A stretch of 7,794 nucleotides of DNA from JBEIUO01 sp964549785 (GCA_964549785.1 CAZJXA010000161.1:1-7794), one strand, 5' to 3'. Numbered from the stretch's first letter, positions 1 to 7,271 are shown. The notes: generated from the letters alone by a model not told the origin. Made by a program: numbers and translations.

Positions 1-761
1 CCGATGATCTCGCCCGTAAACGCATCGAACACCAGGCTCGGGAAGTTGGCATCGGTGACCTCGTCGGATGGGTCGAGCACGTCGTCGGCAAAGCCGATGG
101 CGTTGCCGCTTTCGTCAAAGATCCGGATGATTGAATCGACGAAGTCCCTGGCGTCCGGCGTATCAATATCGACCAGCAACTGCCCGTTGTCGGGCACCGT
201 CACACGGAAGAGGTCAACGTCGACCGAGCCGACCTCTTGGCCGAGGTCCGCCCCGATAAAGCCCAGGAAACTGAGCGGGGCGGCGTCGTCGCCCAGGACG
301 ACGTCGACCGCGCCGGAGATGAGGCCGTTGGGGTCCTCGTTGCTCAAACTGAACGAGATCTGATAGGTGCCGGTGGCCCCGGCCACACCACCCGCAAGCG
401 TCGGGTCGTACGAGGTGTTAGGTGCACCGCTGACGCCCGCGTAATAGATTCCAGGGAGCAGGTTCTGTGTCAGCCGGGAATAACCGCCACCCGCTCCGTT
501 GTCATCGGCCGCGAGTGCTCCGCCGGAGGCGTCGAATAGCCGCAAGTATGAATCAAAGTCCGCCGGGTCGTCGTCGTTTGAACCCAAGGAGATCGTCACG
601 TTGCCGCGCGAAGCGACCTCGAACTTGAACATGTCGATGTCGCGGTTTCCGACCACCGTCGTGCCACCATCCGTGCCGATGCGGCCCGAGAGCGACACCA
701 CTTCGTTGCCGTCGATGGCAGGTGTCACGGCGAAGGCGCCGGCAATGCGGCCGTTGGGGTC
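1..761 (-). repeat. Two tandem PPC-like domain repeats in the subtilase C-terminal region
   Basis: Both repeat units begin with the residues DPNG, at D378 and D520 of the protease, giving a period of 142 residues. Each then carries a D-x-D-x-F strand motif (DIDMFKF at 418, DVDLFRV at 558) and a D-S-x-x-R-x-F-D motif followed by a Gly/Asp-rich turn, as in bacterial pre-peptidase C-terminal (PPC) beta-sandwich domains. The DNA at the two starts shares 14 identical bases (749-762 and 323-336). The second unit is incomplete because the window ends. Such domains usually follow secreted peptidases and are thought to help secretion or substrate binding; that role is inferred here. Confidence 0.7.
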
Positions 762-1892
762 CGGAACGTTGTTAGAGGGCGGATCCTCCGGCGGTGGGGG
801 CGGTGGCAGCGGAACGCTGCCGAACCGGGCCCGTACGGCCTGCACCGCCGCATAAATATCCAATCGCGGGTAACTCACGCTCGTGTTCGCGACGTTGTCG
901 TCCTCATCGTCGCCGTCAAAGATGATGTCGGACGTTGAAATGAGCGTCGAGACCACTTCCGCCGGCGTCAGCAACCGACCACCGAAGGTGAGCGCAGCAT
1001 CCTGCAAAAGGGCAACCGCGCCCGCGACCACCGGCGACGCCTGTGACGTCCCGCCCATATCGCCGTAGGTGTTGCGGGGCGTGGTGCTGCGGATGAACGC
1101 GCCCGGCGCAAAGATGGTGTTGGAAGCGACAAGGCGCTGAGAGAAACTGGTGACGCGGTCCGGGGCGGTGGTAAAGTCGATGGCGCCGTCGCCCCACTCG
1201 ATTCGACGCGAACTGGTGTCTTCCCAGACCGCCCCCACAACCAGCGTGCTGGCGACGCCGGGGCCCCCGAAGTTCTGGTACTCGTTCCCCTTGTAGGAAT
1301 TGCCGCCTGCGGCGACGACCGTGACGCCGACGGACTCCAGCCGACGGATCTCGCGGACCACGGGGTCGCCGGAGAGTTGCGAAGCGCGGGTGTAGAAACC
1401 GCCGCCCAGTGACATGTTCACCGCGACGATGGTGTACCGCTCGCGGTTGTCGTAGACCCAGCGGAGCCCTCGGGCGATGTCGCCGTTGCTGCCGGAACCC
1501 CCGTCGCCCAGAACCTTGACGCCGATGAGGCCGGCCGATGGGGCGACGCCGATGGACGGATTGGTCGACGCCACGATTCCCGCGACATGGGTGCCGTGGC
1601 CCTGACGATCGACCGGAGACGACTCGCCGTTGACCGCATCGAAGCCGGCTCGGTAGTTTCCGGCGAGGTCGCGGTGGCCGCCGTCCAGGCCGGTGTCGAG
1701 CACCGCCACGGTAACCCCGGAGCCGTCGATCGACTGAAAGTCGGCGTCGGCTCGCAATTGGTTGAGGCCGATCTGGTCAAACGCCGCGAGGAGTTGCCGC
1801 GACTCGAGCGCGTCGAGCGCGTCGGCGGGCCGCCCGGCCAGCGCTGCGAGCAGCCGGGAAGGGCGGACGACGTTCCACAGTCGGATCAACAT
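1..1892 (-). CDS. Subtilisin-like (S8) secreted serine protease with LESRQLLA N-terminus and tandem PPC-like domains; 3' end cut by the window
   Basis: Predicted extracellular or surface serine endopeptidase of the subtilase family; 630 residues are visible and the frame is still open at the left edge. The triad is D66 (in VAVLDTG), H99 (in GHGTHVAG) and S283 (in GGTSQASP), with oxyanion Asn198 in AAGGN. The catalytic domain spans roughly residues 55-340. A proline-rich linker (about 361-377) follows, then two PPC-like beta-sandwich repeats starting at D378 and D520. Residues 29-36 read LESRQLLA, resembling the LEPR-xLL motif near the N-terminus of many planctomycete exported proteins. No ordinary hydrophobic signal peptide is evident, and only about 30 residues separate the motif from D66, too few for an I9 propeptide. 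The ATG is supported by AGGAG 8 nt upstream. It lies 117 bp downstream of lgt on the same strand. The family is secure; substrate and C-terminal architecture are unknown. Confidence 0.93.
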   Translation of the reverse strand, partial: MLIRLWNVVRPSRLLAALAGRPADALDALESRQLLAAFDQIGLNQLRADADFQSIDGSGVTVAVLDTGLDGGHRDLAGNYRAGFDAVNGESSPVDRQGHGTHVAGIVASTNPSIGVAPSAGLIGVKVLGDGGSGSNGDIARGLRWVYDNRERYTIVAVNMSLGGGFYTRASQLSGDPVVREIRRLESVGVTVVAAGGNSYKGNEYQNFGGPGVASTLVVGAVWEDTSSRRIEWGDGAIDFTTAPDRVTSFSQRLVASNTIFAPGAFIRSTTPRNTYGDMGGTSQASPVVAGAVALLQDAALTFGGRLLTPAEVVSTLISTSDIIFDGDDEDDNVANTSVSYPRLDIYAAVQAVRARFGSVPLPPPPPPEDPPSNNVPDPNGRIAGAFAVTPAIDGNEVVSLSGRIGTDGGTTVVGNRDIDMFKFEVASRGNVTISLGSNDDDPADFDSYLRLFDASGGALAADDNGAGGGYSRLTQNLLPGIYYAGVSGAPNTSYDPTLAGGVAGATGTYQISFSLSNEDPNGLISGAVDVVLGDDAAPLSFLGFIGADLGQEVGSVDVDLFRVTVPDNGQLLVDIDTPDARDFVDSIIRIFDESGNAIGFADDVLDPSDEVTDANFPSLVFDAFTGEII

Positions 1893-2009
1893 GAACAAAT
1901 CTCCTGAACCGCCAGCCATTTTTCGTGAGGTCCCGATCGAGGATGGTATTAGACGTTCAACGCCGCTGCTCGGTTTGTGATGCCCTCTGAATCGGTCAAT
2001 ATCGGGTAC
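1893..2009 (-). other. Intergenic gap between lgt and the subtilase gene
   Basis: These 117 bp lie between the lgt stop and the subtilase ATG, all on the minus strand. The one clear element is AGGAG (1901-1905 on the minus strand), placed 8 nt before the ATG. TTGACC- and TAATAC-like hexamers occur but not at standard promoter spacing, so I do not call a promoter. I see no stem-loop with a T-run, so read-through from lgt remains possible. Confidence 0.4.
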
Positions 2010-3110
2010 TCAGGTCGTTCGAGGGCCGAATTTCCGCTCGTTCGGGTGTCGCTGGGTGTAACGCCTCACTCCGGCGAGCAGCCCGCACCCGATGACGATC
2101 ATCAGTACGCTGAGCCATTGGCCGCGGGAAAAACCCAGAAACCGCTGGACTTGAACATGGGTGTCGGGGAGGCGCACGAACTCGGTGAGGATGCGGCCAA
2201 CACCATAAATGATGAGGAACCATGCGGTAATGACACCAGGGGAGCGTTTCTTCCGCCAGATGAGGAAGAGGGCGGTGCCGACGACGACTGATTCCGCGAA
2301 ACATTGATAAAGTTGCGTCGGATGCCGGGAACTGATGAGCGGCTGGAGCTGAGTCGCGAGTTCGCGTCCGACGGGCGAACCGGACTGAATGACAGCCAAC
2401 ACGTTCTCGTAGGCGGCGTCGAACGATTCGCCGTTGGACGCGGTCATGTACGGTCGCACGATGGTGGCGAGGGCCGCTTCTTGGGCGGCGCCCAAGGGCG
2501 GCGCGTGGCCCGAGAGAATCTCCTGCGGAAACTGGACACTCCACCAGGGGCCGGTCGTGCCGGGGGAGGTGGCGATTTTTCCGAGCAGTTCGCCGTTGAT
2601 GAAGTTAGCAATTCTTCCCAATCCGAGCCCGGGTGTGCACGCGAGGGCGGCGCAATCAAAGGGGTGCAGCATCGGCACGCGGTCGGGGCGGGTGCCGTCG
2701 GCGGCCTTGGGCCCGCGCGCGATCACCCAACTCGCGATGGCCACTCCGAGGACGCCGCCGTGGCTCGCCATGCCGCCCTTGTTGACCTGGAGCAGGCCCC
2801 ACCAAGGCACCGAATCGGTGAAGGTGATGAGCAACTTGGGCTCATAGAAAAGGACGTAGCCGAGCCGCCCGCCCGCCACGACCCCGATCACGAGCGCGAG
2901 CATGGCGTCGGTCATTCTGGCTTCGGACATCGGCGAGGTGCCGTTCTTTGACAGCCGCCGCAGCCACATCCATCCGAGCAGGAACCCGAGGGCGTAGGAG
3001 AGCCCGTACCAGCGGACGCCGACGCCGGGTGAGAACTGGATGAGGAACGGACTGATGTCATGGAACCACCCGAGTGTGGGCGCAAGTGTGTGCGCGAGTA
3101 TGTGCGGCAT
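2010..3110 (-). CDS. lgt: Prolipoprotein diacylglyceryl transferase (Lgt)
   Basis: Integral inner-membrane enzyme that moves a diacylglyceryl group from phosphatidylglycerol to the lipobox cysteine of prolipoproteins, the first step of lipoprotein maturation. The 366-residue product has several hydrophobic segments and all family landmarks: RWYG (Y35), GGRLGY (80-85), SHGG (H117), the signature GRIANFINGELLG (165-177, R166), RHPTQLY (262-268) and YGVGRILTEFVRLPD (302-316). By alignment to the E. coli enzyme, H117, R166, Y302, R306 and E310 match H103, R143, Y235, R239 and E243. It is longer than E. coli Lgt (291 residues). About 30 extra residues lie between the signature and RHPTQLY, and the basic tail is longer. 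The start sits 21 bp after the tatD stop without a clear Shine-Dalgarno sequence, suggesting co-transcription with tatD. Confidence 0.96.
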   Translation of the reverse strand: MPHILAHTLAPTLGWFHDISPFLIQFSPGVGVRWYGLSYALGFLLGWMWLRRLSKNGTSPMSEARMTDAMLALVIGVVAGGRLGYVLFYEPKLLITFTDSVPWWGLLQVNKGGMASHGGVLGVAIASWVIARGPKAADGTRPDRVPMLHPFDCAALACTPGLGLGRIANFINGELLGKIATSPGTTGPWWSVQFPQEILSGHAPPLGAAQEAALATIVRPYMTASNGESFDAAYENVLAVIQSGSPVGRELATQLQPLISSRHPTQLYQCFAESVVVGTALFLIWRKKRSPGVITAWFLIIYGVGRILTEFVRLPDTHVQVQRFLGFSRGQWLSVLMIVIGCGLLAGVRRYTQRHPNERKFGPRTT

Positions 3111-3131
3111 GGGATGGCAGGATTTCTTGGG

Positions 3132-3926
3132 TTAGCGGATTCCGAAAAAGCGCTCGGTGTTGTCGTTGATGGCGGCGTGGAACGCCGAGAAGGCCTCGCC
3201 CCGGGTTTCGGCGACCGAGAGAGCGGTGTTCCACGCCATGAAAGGTTCGCAGGGGCGTGTGCCCCGGTGGGGCTCGGGGGAGAGGAACGGGGCATCCGTT
3301 TCAATCATGATGCGGTCCAGCGGAACCAGCCGGACGGCATCCTTCAGTTCCTTGGCGCTGCGATAGGTCGCGACCCCGGTGAACGACACCATGGCTCCAA
3401 AGTCGAGAACCTTGCGAATGTCTGCCGCGGACCCGGTGAAACAGTGGAAGATGAAGCGCTGGGGAGAAAGCCCGCAACGCGTTAACACCGGCAGCAGGTC
3501 GTCAAAGGCTTCGCGGCAGTGGATCACCACCGGCTTGACCAGTCCGGCGCGGGCGTGGGTGGCGATGAACTCCAAGTGATCTTCGAGCACGCGGTCTTGG
3601 ATGTCGCGAGTGGGCGTCTTGTAGTGGTTGTCCAGGCCCAACTCTCCCCACGCGACGCAGCGCGGGTGCCGTGCGACCCGCAGCAGGTTGTCCCATTCGT
3701 GCGGGCCCTCGTGCGAGTGGAGGGGGTGAATACCCGAGGTACACCAGACGCGCGGGTGCGATTCCGCGATCGCGAGTGCTTCCAGACAGTCGCGCGTGGT
3801 AGTCGAGATGGTGATACAGCCCGAGACACCTTTCTCCGCGGCCCTGGCGACGACCGCCCCGGTGCCGCCGGGGTAGGCGGGCTCCTGAAAATCGCGGAAC
3901 GTGAGATGGCAGTGGGTATCAATCAT
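3132..3926 (-). CDS. tatD: TatD-family metal-dependent hydrolase (putative DNase)
   Basis: Cytoplasmic TIM-barrel hydrolase of the TatD/YcfH family; characterised members are metal-dependent 3'-5' exonucleases linked to DNA repair or degradation. Its 264 residues match the usual size. Candidate metal ligands are all present: H5 and H7 in DTHCHL at the extreme N-terminus, E95 in WGELGLD, H136 in VVIHCRE, H161 in FHCFTG and D211 in ETDAPFL. The N-terminal HxH motif fixes the start at MIDTHCHL, since little could lie before it. It is the first gene of a minus-strand pair with lgt and is divergent from the transglutaminase-like gene. No strong Shine-Dalgarno sequence precedes the ATG. Substrate specificity within this broad family cannot be read from sequence, and the symbol denotes the family only. 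Confidence 0.93.
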   Translation of the reverse strand: MIDTHCHLTFRDFQEPAYPGGTGAVVARAAEKGVSGCITISTTTRDCLEALAIAESHPRVWCTSGIHPLHSHEGPHEWDNLLRVARHPRCVAWGELGLDNHYKTPTRDIQDRVLEDHLEFIATHARAGLVKPVVIHCREAFDDLLPVLTRCGLSPQRFIFHCFTGSAADIRKVLDFGAMVSFTGVATYRSAKELKDAVRLVPLDRIMIETDAPFLSPEPHRGTRPCEPFMAWNTALSVAETRGEAFSAFHAAINDNTERFFGIR

Positions 3927-4048
3927 GCTGAACGCGCAAGGGTAGAAGTGGGGTCAGTCGGGAACAGGCCTTGGGGGGCCGTAACGTTGGTCGTGGCCGG
4001 CGCAATAAGATTACGTCGATCGGCGAACGTCGCCGCAGGGAGCCTTGC
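3927..4048. promoter_or_regulatory. Divergent intergenic region, likely promoters for tatD-lgt and the transglutaminase-nnrD pair
   Basis: This 122-bp gap separates two genes transcribed away from each other, so promoters in both directions are expected here. On the plus strand TAAGAT at 4006-4011 could be a -10 element, but no good -35 hexamer lies 16-18 bp before it. On the minus strand no convincing pair is visible. The regulatory role is inferred from gene orientation, not from clear motifs. Confidence 0.4.
4037..4042 (+). promoter_or_regulatory. Ribosome binding site deciding the start of the transglutaminase-like gene
   Basis: AGGGAG ends 6 nt before the ATG at 4049. The frame stays open upstream to a TTG at 3971, but that version would add 26 mainly basic residues ahead of the hydrophobic export segment and has no comparable site. 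The ATG at 4049 is therefore preferred. Confidence 0.7.
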
Positions 4049-5686
4049 ATGAATTGTTTTTCTCGCTCGTTGTTGGGATCGTGGTTCGGGTCGTCATGGG
4101 GGTGGCGTCGATTCGTGCTGGTGATCGCTGCGGTCGTGGCTGTTTTCGGCCCTGGCGCTACGGGCCGCTGGGGGGGCGTTGCCGCGGCGGTTCGGCGGGA
4201 AAGTGCCGATCCCCAGGTCGTCGAGCGGTTCTATGTGATTGAACTCGCGGGTCAACGGGCTGGCTCCATGCGAGGCACGGAGACGCGCGAGAACGATCGG
4301 ATCAGCACGCGAACGAACGTGTCCTTTGAACTCGCCCGCGGCCCGGTGAAAGTGAAGATCAAGATGCAGGGCGAGTTTATCGAGACCGCCGCGGGCCAGC
4401 CGGTTTCGATGAGGTCGATCAGCGACACCGCGGGGATGACGGTCGAGCAACTCTTCACATTCCACGAAAACGACGTCGAAGTGACGACCACGCAGGCGGG
4501 CACCACCCGAACCTCCAGGCTGCCATTGCCGGACGGGTCGTGGCTCACGCCCGCGGCCGCCGAGCGGTATATCAAGCAGCGGCGCGAGAGCGGTGCGGAG
4601 GAGATTTCGATGCGGATCATCGATCCGCAGATCGGCCTGACGCCCGTCACCAGCCGGCACTACGACTTCGCGCCGGCGACACTCACCATTGATGGCATGC
4701 CCATCGAAGTGACGAAGGCGAAGGTGGAAATGAGCAACGCCCCCGGCATCATCAGCACCGAGTTCGTCGACGCCGAGGGCGTGCTGGTCCGATCCGAAAC
4801 CGACATGGGCGGGATGACGATGGTGATGGCGGCGAGCACGGAGGCGGAGGCGGGGGTCGCGATCGAAGCCCCGGAGATCATGCTCAGCACGTTTGTCACG
4901 CCAGACCGCAAGATCAGGAACCCGCGTTCGCTGGTCCGGGCCGAGTACGTCGTGAGCGTCGACGGGGGCGAACTCCCGGACTTTCCGGTTACGGGTACAC
5001 AGCGCTTCGAGCGGATCGACGCCCGATCCGCGACCATCACCGTGGACATGACGAACTACAGCGAGGCCCCGCTCGAAGACACATCCAACGCCAACTATCT
5101 GGGCTCGTCCGCCGCGCTCGACACCCAGGACGACGAGGTCCGCTCGATCACCGCGAGGGCCATCGCCAAAGCGGGTGACGACGACATCGCCAAAGCCCGC
5201 GCCGTGCGGCGCTTCGTCTACCGGTACATCAAGGAAAAGAATCTGGGCGTCGGCTTCGCCACCGCGTCGGAAGTCGCGCGAACCAGAGAAGGCGATTGTT
5301 CCGAGCACGGAGTCCTGACGGCCGCGATGCTGCGTGCCGCCGACATCCCGTCGCGCGTGGTGGCGGGGCTGGTGTACGCCGACAGTTTCGCCGGCGCCAA
5401 CGACATTTTCGGGTATCACATGTGGACGCAGGCGCTCCTGACGATCGACGGCGAGAAGCGCTGGGTTGATCTGGACGCGACCTTCCCCGCCTCCGTGCAC
5501 TACGACGCCACCCACATCGCGATCGCGGTGAGTGCCATGCAGGACGGAGATGGGATGAGTTCGATGGCCGCGCTCGCATCGGTCCTCGGCCGTCTCAAAA
5601 TCGAGGTCGTGGACCTGGAGTACGAAGGGCGTTCTTCCGAACGGCCCCGCCGTCCCGGCGCCGAACCCGCGGGCGCAGCGCGGTGA
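4049..5686 (+). CDS. Exported transglutaminase-like (papain-fold) protein
   Basis: The product has 545 residues. A basic, Trp-rich N-terminus is followed by a hydrophobic stretch (about 22-36, RFVLVIAAVVAVFG), which acts as a signal peptide or membrane anchor. Residues about 55-300 form a beta-rich region I do not recognise by name. The C-terminal part is a transglutaminase-like core: C417 in GDCSEHG, H457 in YHMWTQA and D476 in WVDLDATF, the last matching the usual W-x-x-L-D-P-T. Members with this triad act as transglutaminases, peptidases or amidases on proteins or peptides; the reaction here cannot be chosen. The tail after about residue 525 is Arg/Pro/Ala-rich and probably disordered. Its stop overlaps the GTG of nnrD (GTGA), implying translational coupling. 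The superfamily is secure; the substrate and final location (periplasm or membrane) are inferred. Confidence 0.88.
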   Translation: MNCFSRSLLGSWFGSSWGWRRFVLVIAAVVAVFGPGATGRWGGVAAAVRRESADPQVVERFYVIELAGQRAGSMRGTETRENDRISTRTNVSFELARGPVKVKIKMQGEFIETAAGQPVSMRSISDTAGMTVEQLFTFHENDVEVTTTQAGTTRTSRLPLPDGSWLTPAAAERYIKQRRESGAEEISMRIIDPQIGLTPVTSRHYDFAPATLTIDGMPIEVTKAKVEMSNAPGIISTEFVDAEGVLVRSETDMGGMTMVMAASTEAEAGVAIEAPEIMLSTFVTPDRKIRNPRSLVRAEYVVSVDGGELPDFPVTGTQRFERIDARSATITVDMTNYSEAPLEDTSNANYLGSSAALDTQDDEVRSITARAIAKAGDDDIAKARAVRRFVYRYIKEKNLGVGFATASEVARTREGDCSEHGVLTAAMLRAADIPSRVVAGLVYADSFAGANDIFGYHMWTQALLTIDGEKRWVDLDATFPASVHYDATHIAIAVSAMQDGDGMSSMAALASVLGRLKIEVVDLEYEGRSSERPRRPGAEPAGAAR

Positions 5687-6615
5687 CCGGTCCCGCGATC
5701 GATGATTCGCCCCCGCCGCGAGTGCCGGCCCGTTCAGCCGATGGGCATAAGGGCACGTTCGGCACCGTGCTGATTGTGGGGGGGTGCGTCGCCGGGGGGA
5801 CACGGATGATCGGGGCCCCCGCCCTCGCGGCCGCCGCGGCGACCGCGGCGTTTCGGGCGGGCGCGGGTCTGGTGAAGGTGCTGGCTCCCGCGCCGGTGCT
5901 CGACGTCGTGCTGGGAATCGCCCCGAGCGCGACGGGCCTTTCGTTCGCGGTCGATTCGGAAGGCCTGCCCCGGCTTCCCGAATGCATCGAATCGTTCGAC
6001 CGTGCATTGGCGTCGTGCAACGCCCTTGTCGTCGGCCCCGGGCTGGGTTCGTTGGGAACGTCTCCGCTCGTTCTCCGCGCGATCCAGCACGAAGACGCCC
6101 CCGTGGTGCTCGATGCGGATGCGTTGAATGTGCTCGCCGAGATCCCCGAACTATGGCGCGATTTTCGGTGCGCCGCTGTCATCACGCCGCACCCCGGCGA
6201 GTTCCGCCGGCTGGCCCAGGCGTTCAAGATCACCGAAGATCCGGACGAACCTGAGCGCCGCGGGCACGCCGCGGCGGCGTTGGCGCAGCGGCTGGGGTGC
6301 ATCGTTGTGCTCAAAGGCGCGGGAACCGTGGTGACGGATGGGCTGCGAGCGTGGGTTTCGAACGCGGCCAACCCGGTGCTGGGAACGGCCGGCACGGGCG
6401 ACGTTCTGGCCGGGCTGATGGGGGGGCTGCTCGCGCAGCACGCGCGGCGGCCGAAGGCCGACCTGGCTTTATATGACATCGCCCGCATCGCGGTGCGGGC
6501 GCATGCTCTCGCGGCGGAGGCGTGGGCGGGCACCGCGCGAGCGAGCGGTGGGATGCTGGCGCTGGAACTGGCGGCGTGTCTGCCGGCGGTGCTGGAATCG
6601 CAGCGAATGAACTGA
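5683..6615 (+). CDS. nnrD: ADP-dependent (S)-NAD(P)H-hydrate dehydratase (NnrD/YjeF C-terminal family)
   Basis: Cytoplasmic metabolite-repair enzyme of the ribokinase-like fold that dehydrates damaged (S)-NADHX and NADPHX back to NADH and NADPH, with ADP (bacteria) or ATP as energy source. The 310 residues show the family blocks in order: GHKGTFGTVLIVGG (21-34), an Ala-rich helix with RAGAGLVKV (58-66), GPGLG (118-122), LDADALN (143-149), TPHPGEF (168-174), VLKGAGTVV (209-217) and GTAGTGD (234-240) with D240 as the expected catalytic base. It has only the dehydratase domain; the N-terminal epimerase (NnrE) half of fused YjeF proteins is absent and must be encoded elsewhere if present. The GTG start overlaps the preceding stop by 4 bp and lacks its own clear Shine-Dalgarno sequence, so it probably depends on coupling. 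The first about 18 residues are not conserved. Confidence 0.94.
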   Translation: MTGPAIDDSPPPRVPARSADGHKGTFGTVLIVGGCVAGGTRMIGAPALAAAAATAAFRAGAGLVKVLAPAPVLDVVLGIAPSATGLSFAVDSEGLPRLPECIESFDRALASCNALVVGPGLGSLGTSPLVLRAIQHEDAPVVLDADALNVLAEIPELWRDFRCAAVITPHPGEFRRLAQAFKITEDPDEPERRGHAAAALAQRLGCIVVLKGAGTVVTDGLRAWVSNAANPVLGTAGTGDVLAGLMGGLLAQHARRPKADLALYDIARIAVRAHALAAEAWAGTARASGGMLALELAACLPAVLESQRMN

Positions 6616-6623
6616 GCTCGGTA

Positions 6624-7271
6624 TCAGTCCTCCGCTTCCAGCCGCCTCGGGGAGACGCTGGAGACCAGCCGGATCGTCGGGGTTTCGAGGTCGTTGTGGA
6701 AACTGGCCTCCTGGAAGTCGTTCGGCCGCACGGTGAAATCGACGGTCGCGCGTGCCAATCTCGGCCCGACGTCGTACTCGAGCGTAAACCAGAGGTCTTG
6801 AACGCCGGTGATCAGCGGGCGTTGCTCGCGCGCGGATTCAACGCCGTCGGTAAAGTCCACCTGCACATACCAGAGTTCGAACGGGCCCTGGGCCGCTTCG
6901 GTGGCCGCCCGCCGTTCGAGGCTCACGATCCGCCAACGGTTGGTCGCCTCGTCGCGGAACGTCTCGAACTCAATCGAATTCGAACGGACCGGGTTCTGAT
7001 CGACATCCAGCGGATCGATCGGGTACGGCCCGAAGTTTTCGCCCGTTCGGATCATCGTGATCATGCGGTGCATGACCATCCGCGAGATCACGTTGGTGGA
7101 GGCCCCCTCGGTCGTGATTTTGTAACTCTTGTACGACGAGTCGAGCGCCACCATGGTTGCGGTGAGGAGCGTGGCGGTGATAGAGAGGGCGACCAGCATC
7201 TCCACGATACTGAACGCGCCGCGGCGGCCGGCCGCGCCGGAATGCCGGCGTGAGAATGTCAGTTGGCGCAC
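6624..7271 (-). CDS. Prepilin-type pseudopilin, PilW/GspJ-like
   Basis: Predicted minor pilin or pseudopilin of a type IV pilus or type II secretion machine, inserted in the inner membrane and processed by prepilin peptidase. The 215-residue product has a basic leader (residues 1-18, ending GRRG), then AFSIVEMLVALS and a hydrophobic helix to about residue 43. Taking the conserved Glu (E24) as mature position +5, cleavage falls between A19 and F20, so Ala rather than Gly sits at -1. The rest is a soluble, beta-rich domain ending in the acidic LEAED, without cysteines. Start is GTG at 7271, supported by AGGGAGGG 6 nt upstream. Its 5' end overlaps the upstream gene by 13 bp and its 3' end faces nnrD. 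Size and position after another possible pilus gene suggest a PilW/GspJ role; GspI or a generic planctomycete pseudopilin is also possible. Confidence 0.85.
   Translation of the reverse strand: MRQLTFSRRHSGAAGRRGAFSIVEMLVALSITATLLTATMVALDSSYKSYKITTEGASTNVISRMVMHRMITMIRTGENFGPYPIDPLDVDQNPVRSNSIEFETFRDEATNRWRIVSLERRAATEAAQGPFELWYVQVDFTDGVESAREQRPLITGVQDLWFTLEYDVGPRLARATVDFTVRPNDFQEASFHNDLETPTIRLVSSVSPRRLEAED

Noticed and set aside
4..855. Plus-strand open frames at the left edge
   Set aside because: They are antisense to the subtilase PPC-like repeats, and the Ser/Thr-rich translations show no recognisable domain.
2304..2951. Plus-strand open frame of 215 codons opposite lgt
   Set aside because: It lies opposite the conserved Lgt signature region and its translation shows only Gly/Arg/His-rich sequence.
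3971..4048. Upstream TTG start for the transglutaminase-like gene
   Set aside because: It would place 26 basic residues before the export segment and has no ribosome binding site, whereas the ATG at 4049 has AGGGAG at 6 nt.
4094..6007. Long minus-strand open frame (637 codons) opposite the transglutaminase-like and nnrD genes
   Set aside because: It spans two genes with clear conserved motifs on the plus strand. Its translation is rich in Arg, His and Gly without any domain, as expected for an antisense frame in GC-rich DNA.
5595..6533. Minus-strand open frame of 312 codons opposite nnrD
   Set aside because: Low-complexity Ala/Ser/Arg/Pro translation, no motifs, and fully contained opposite a confidently identified gene.
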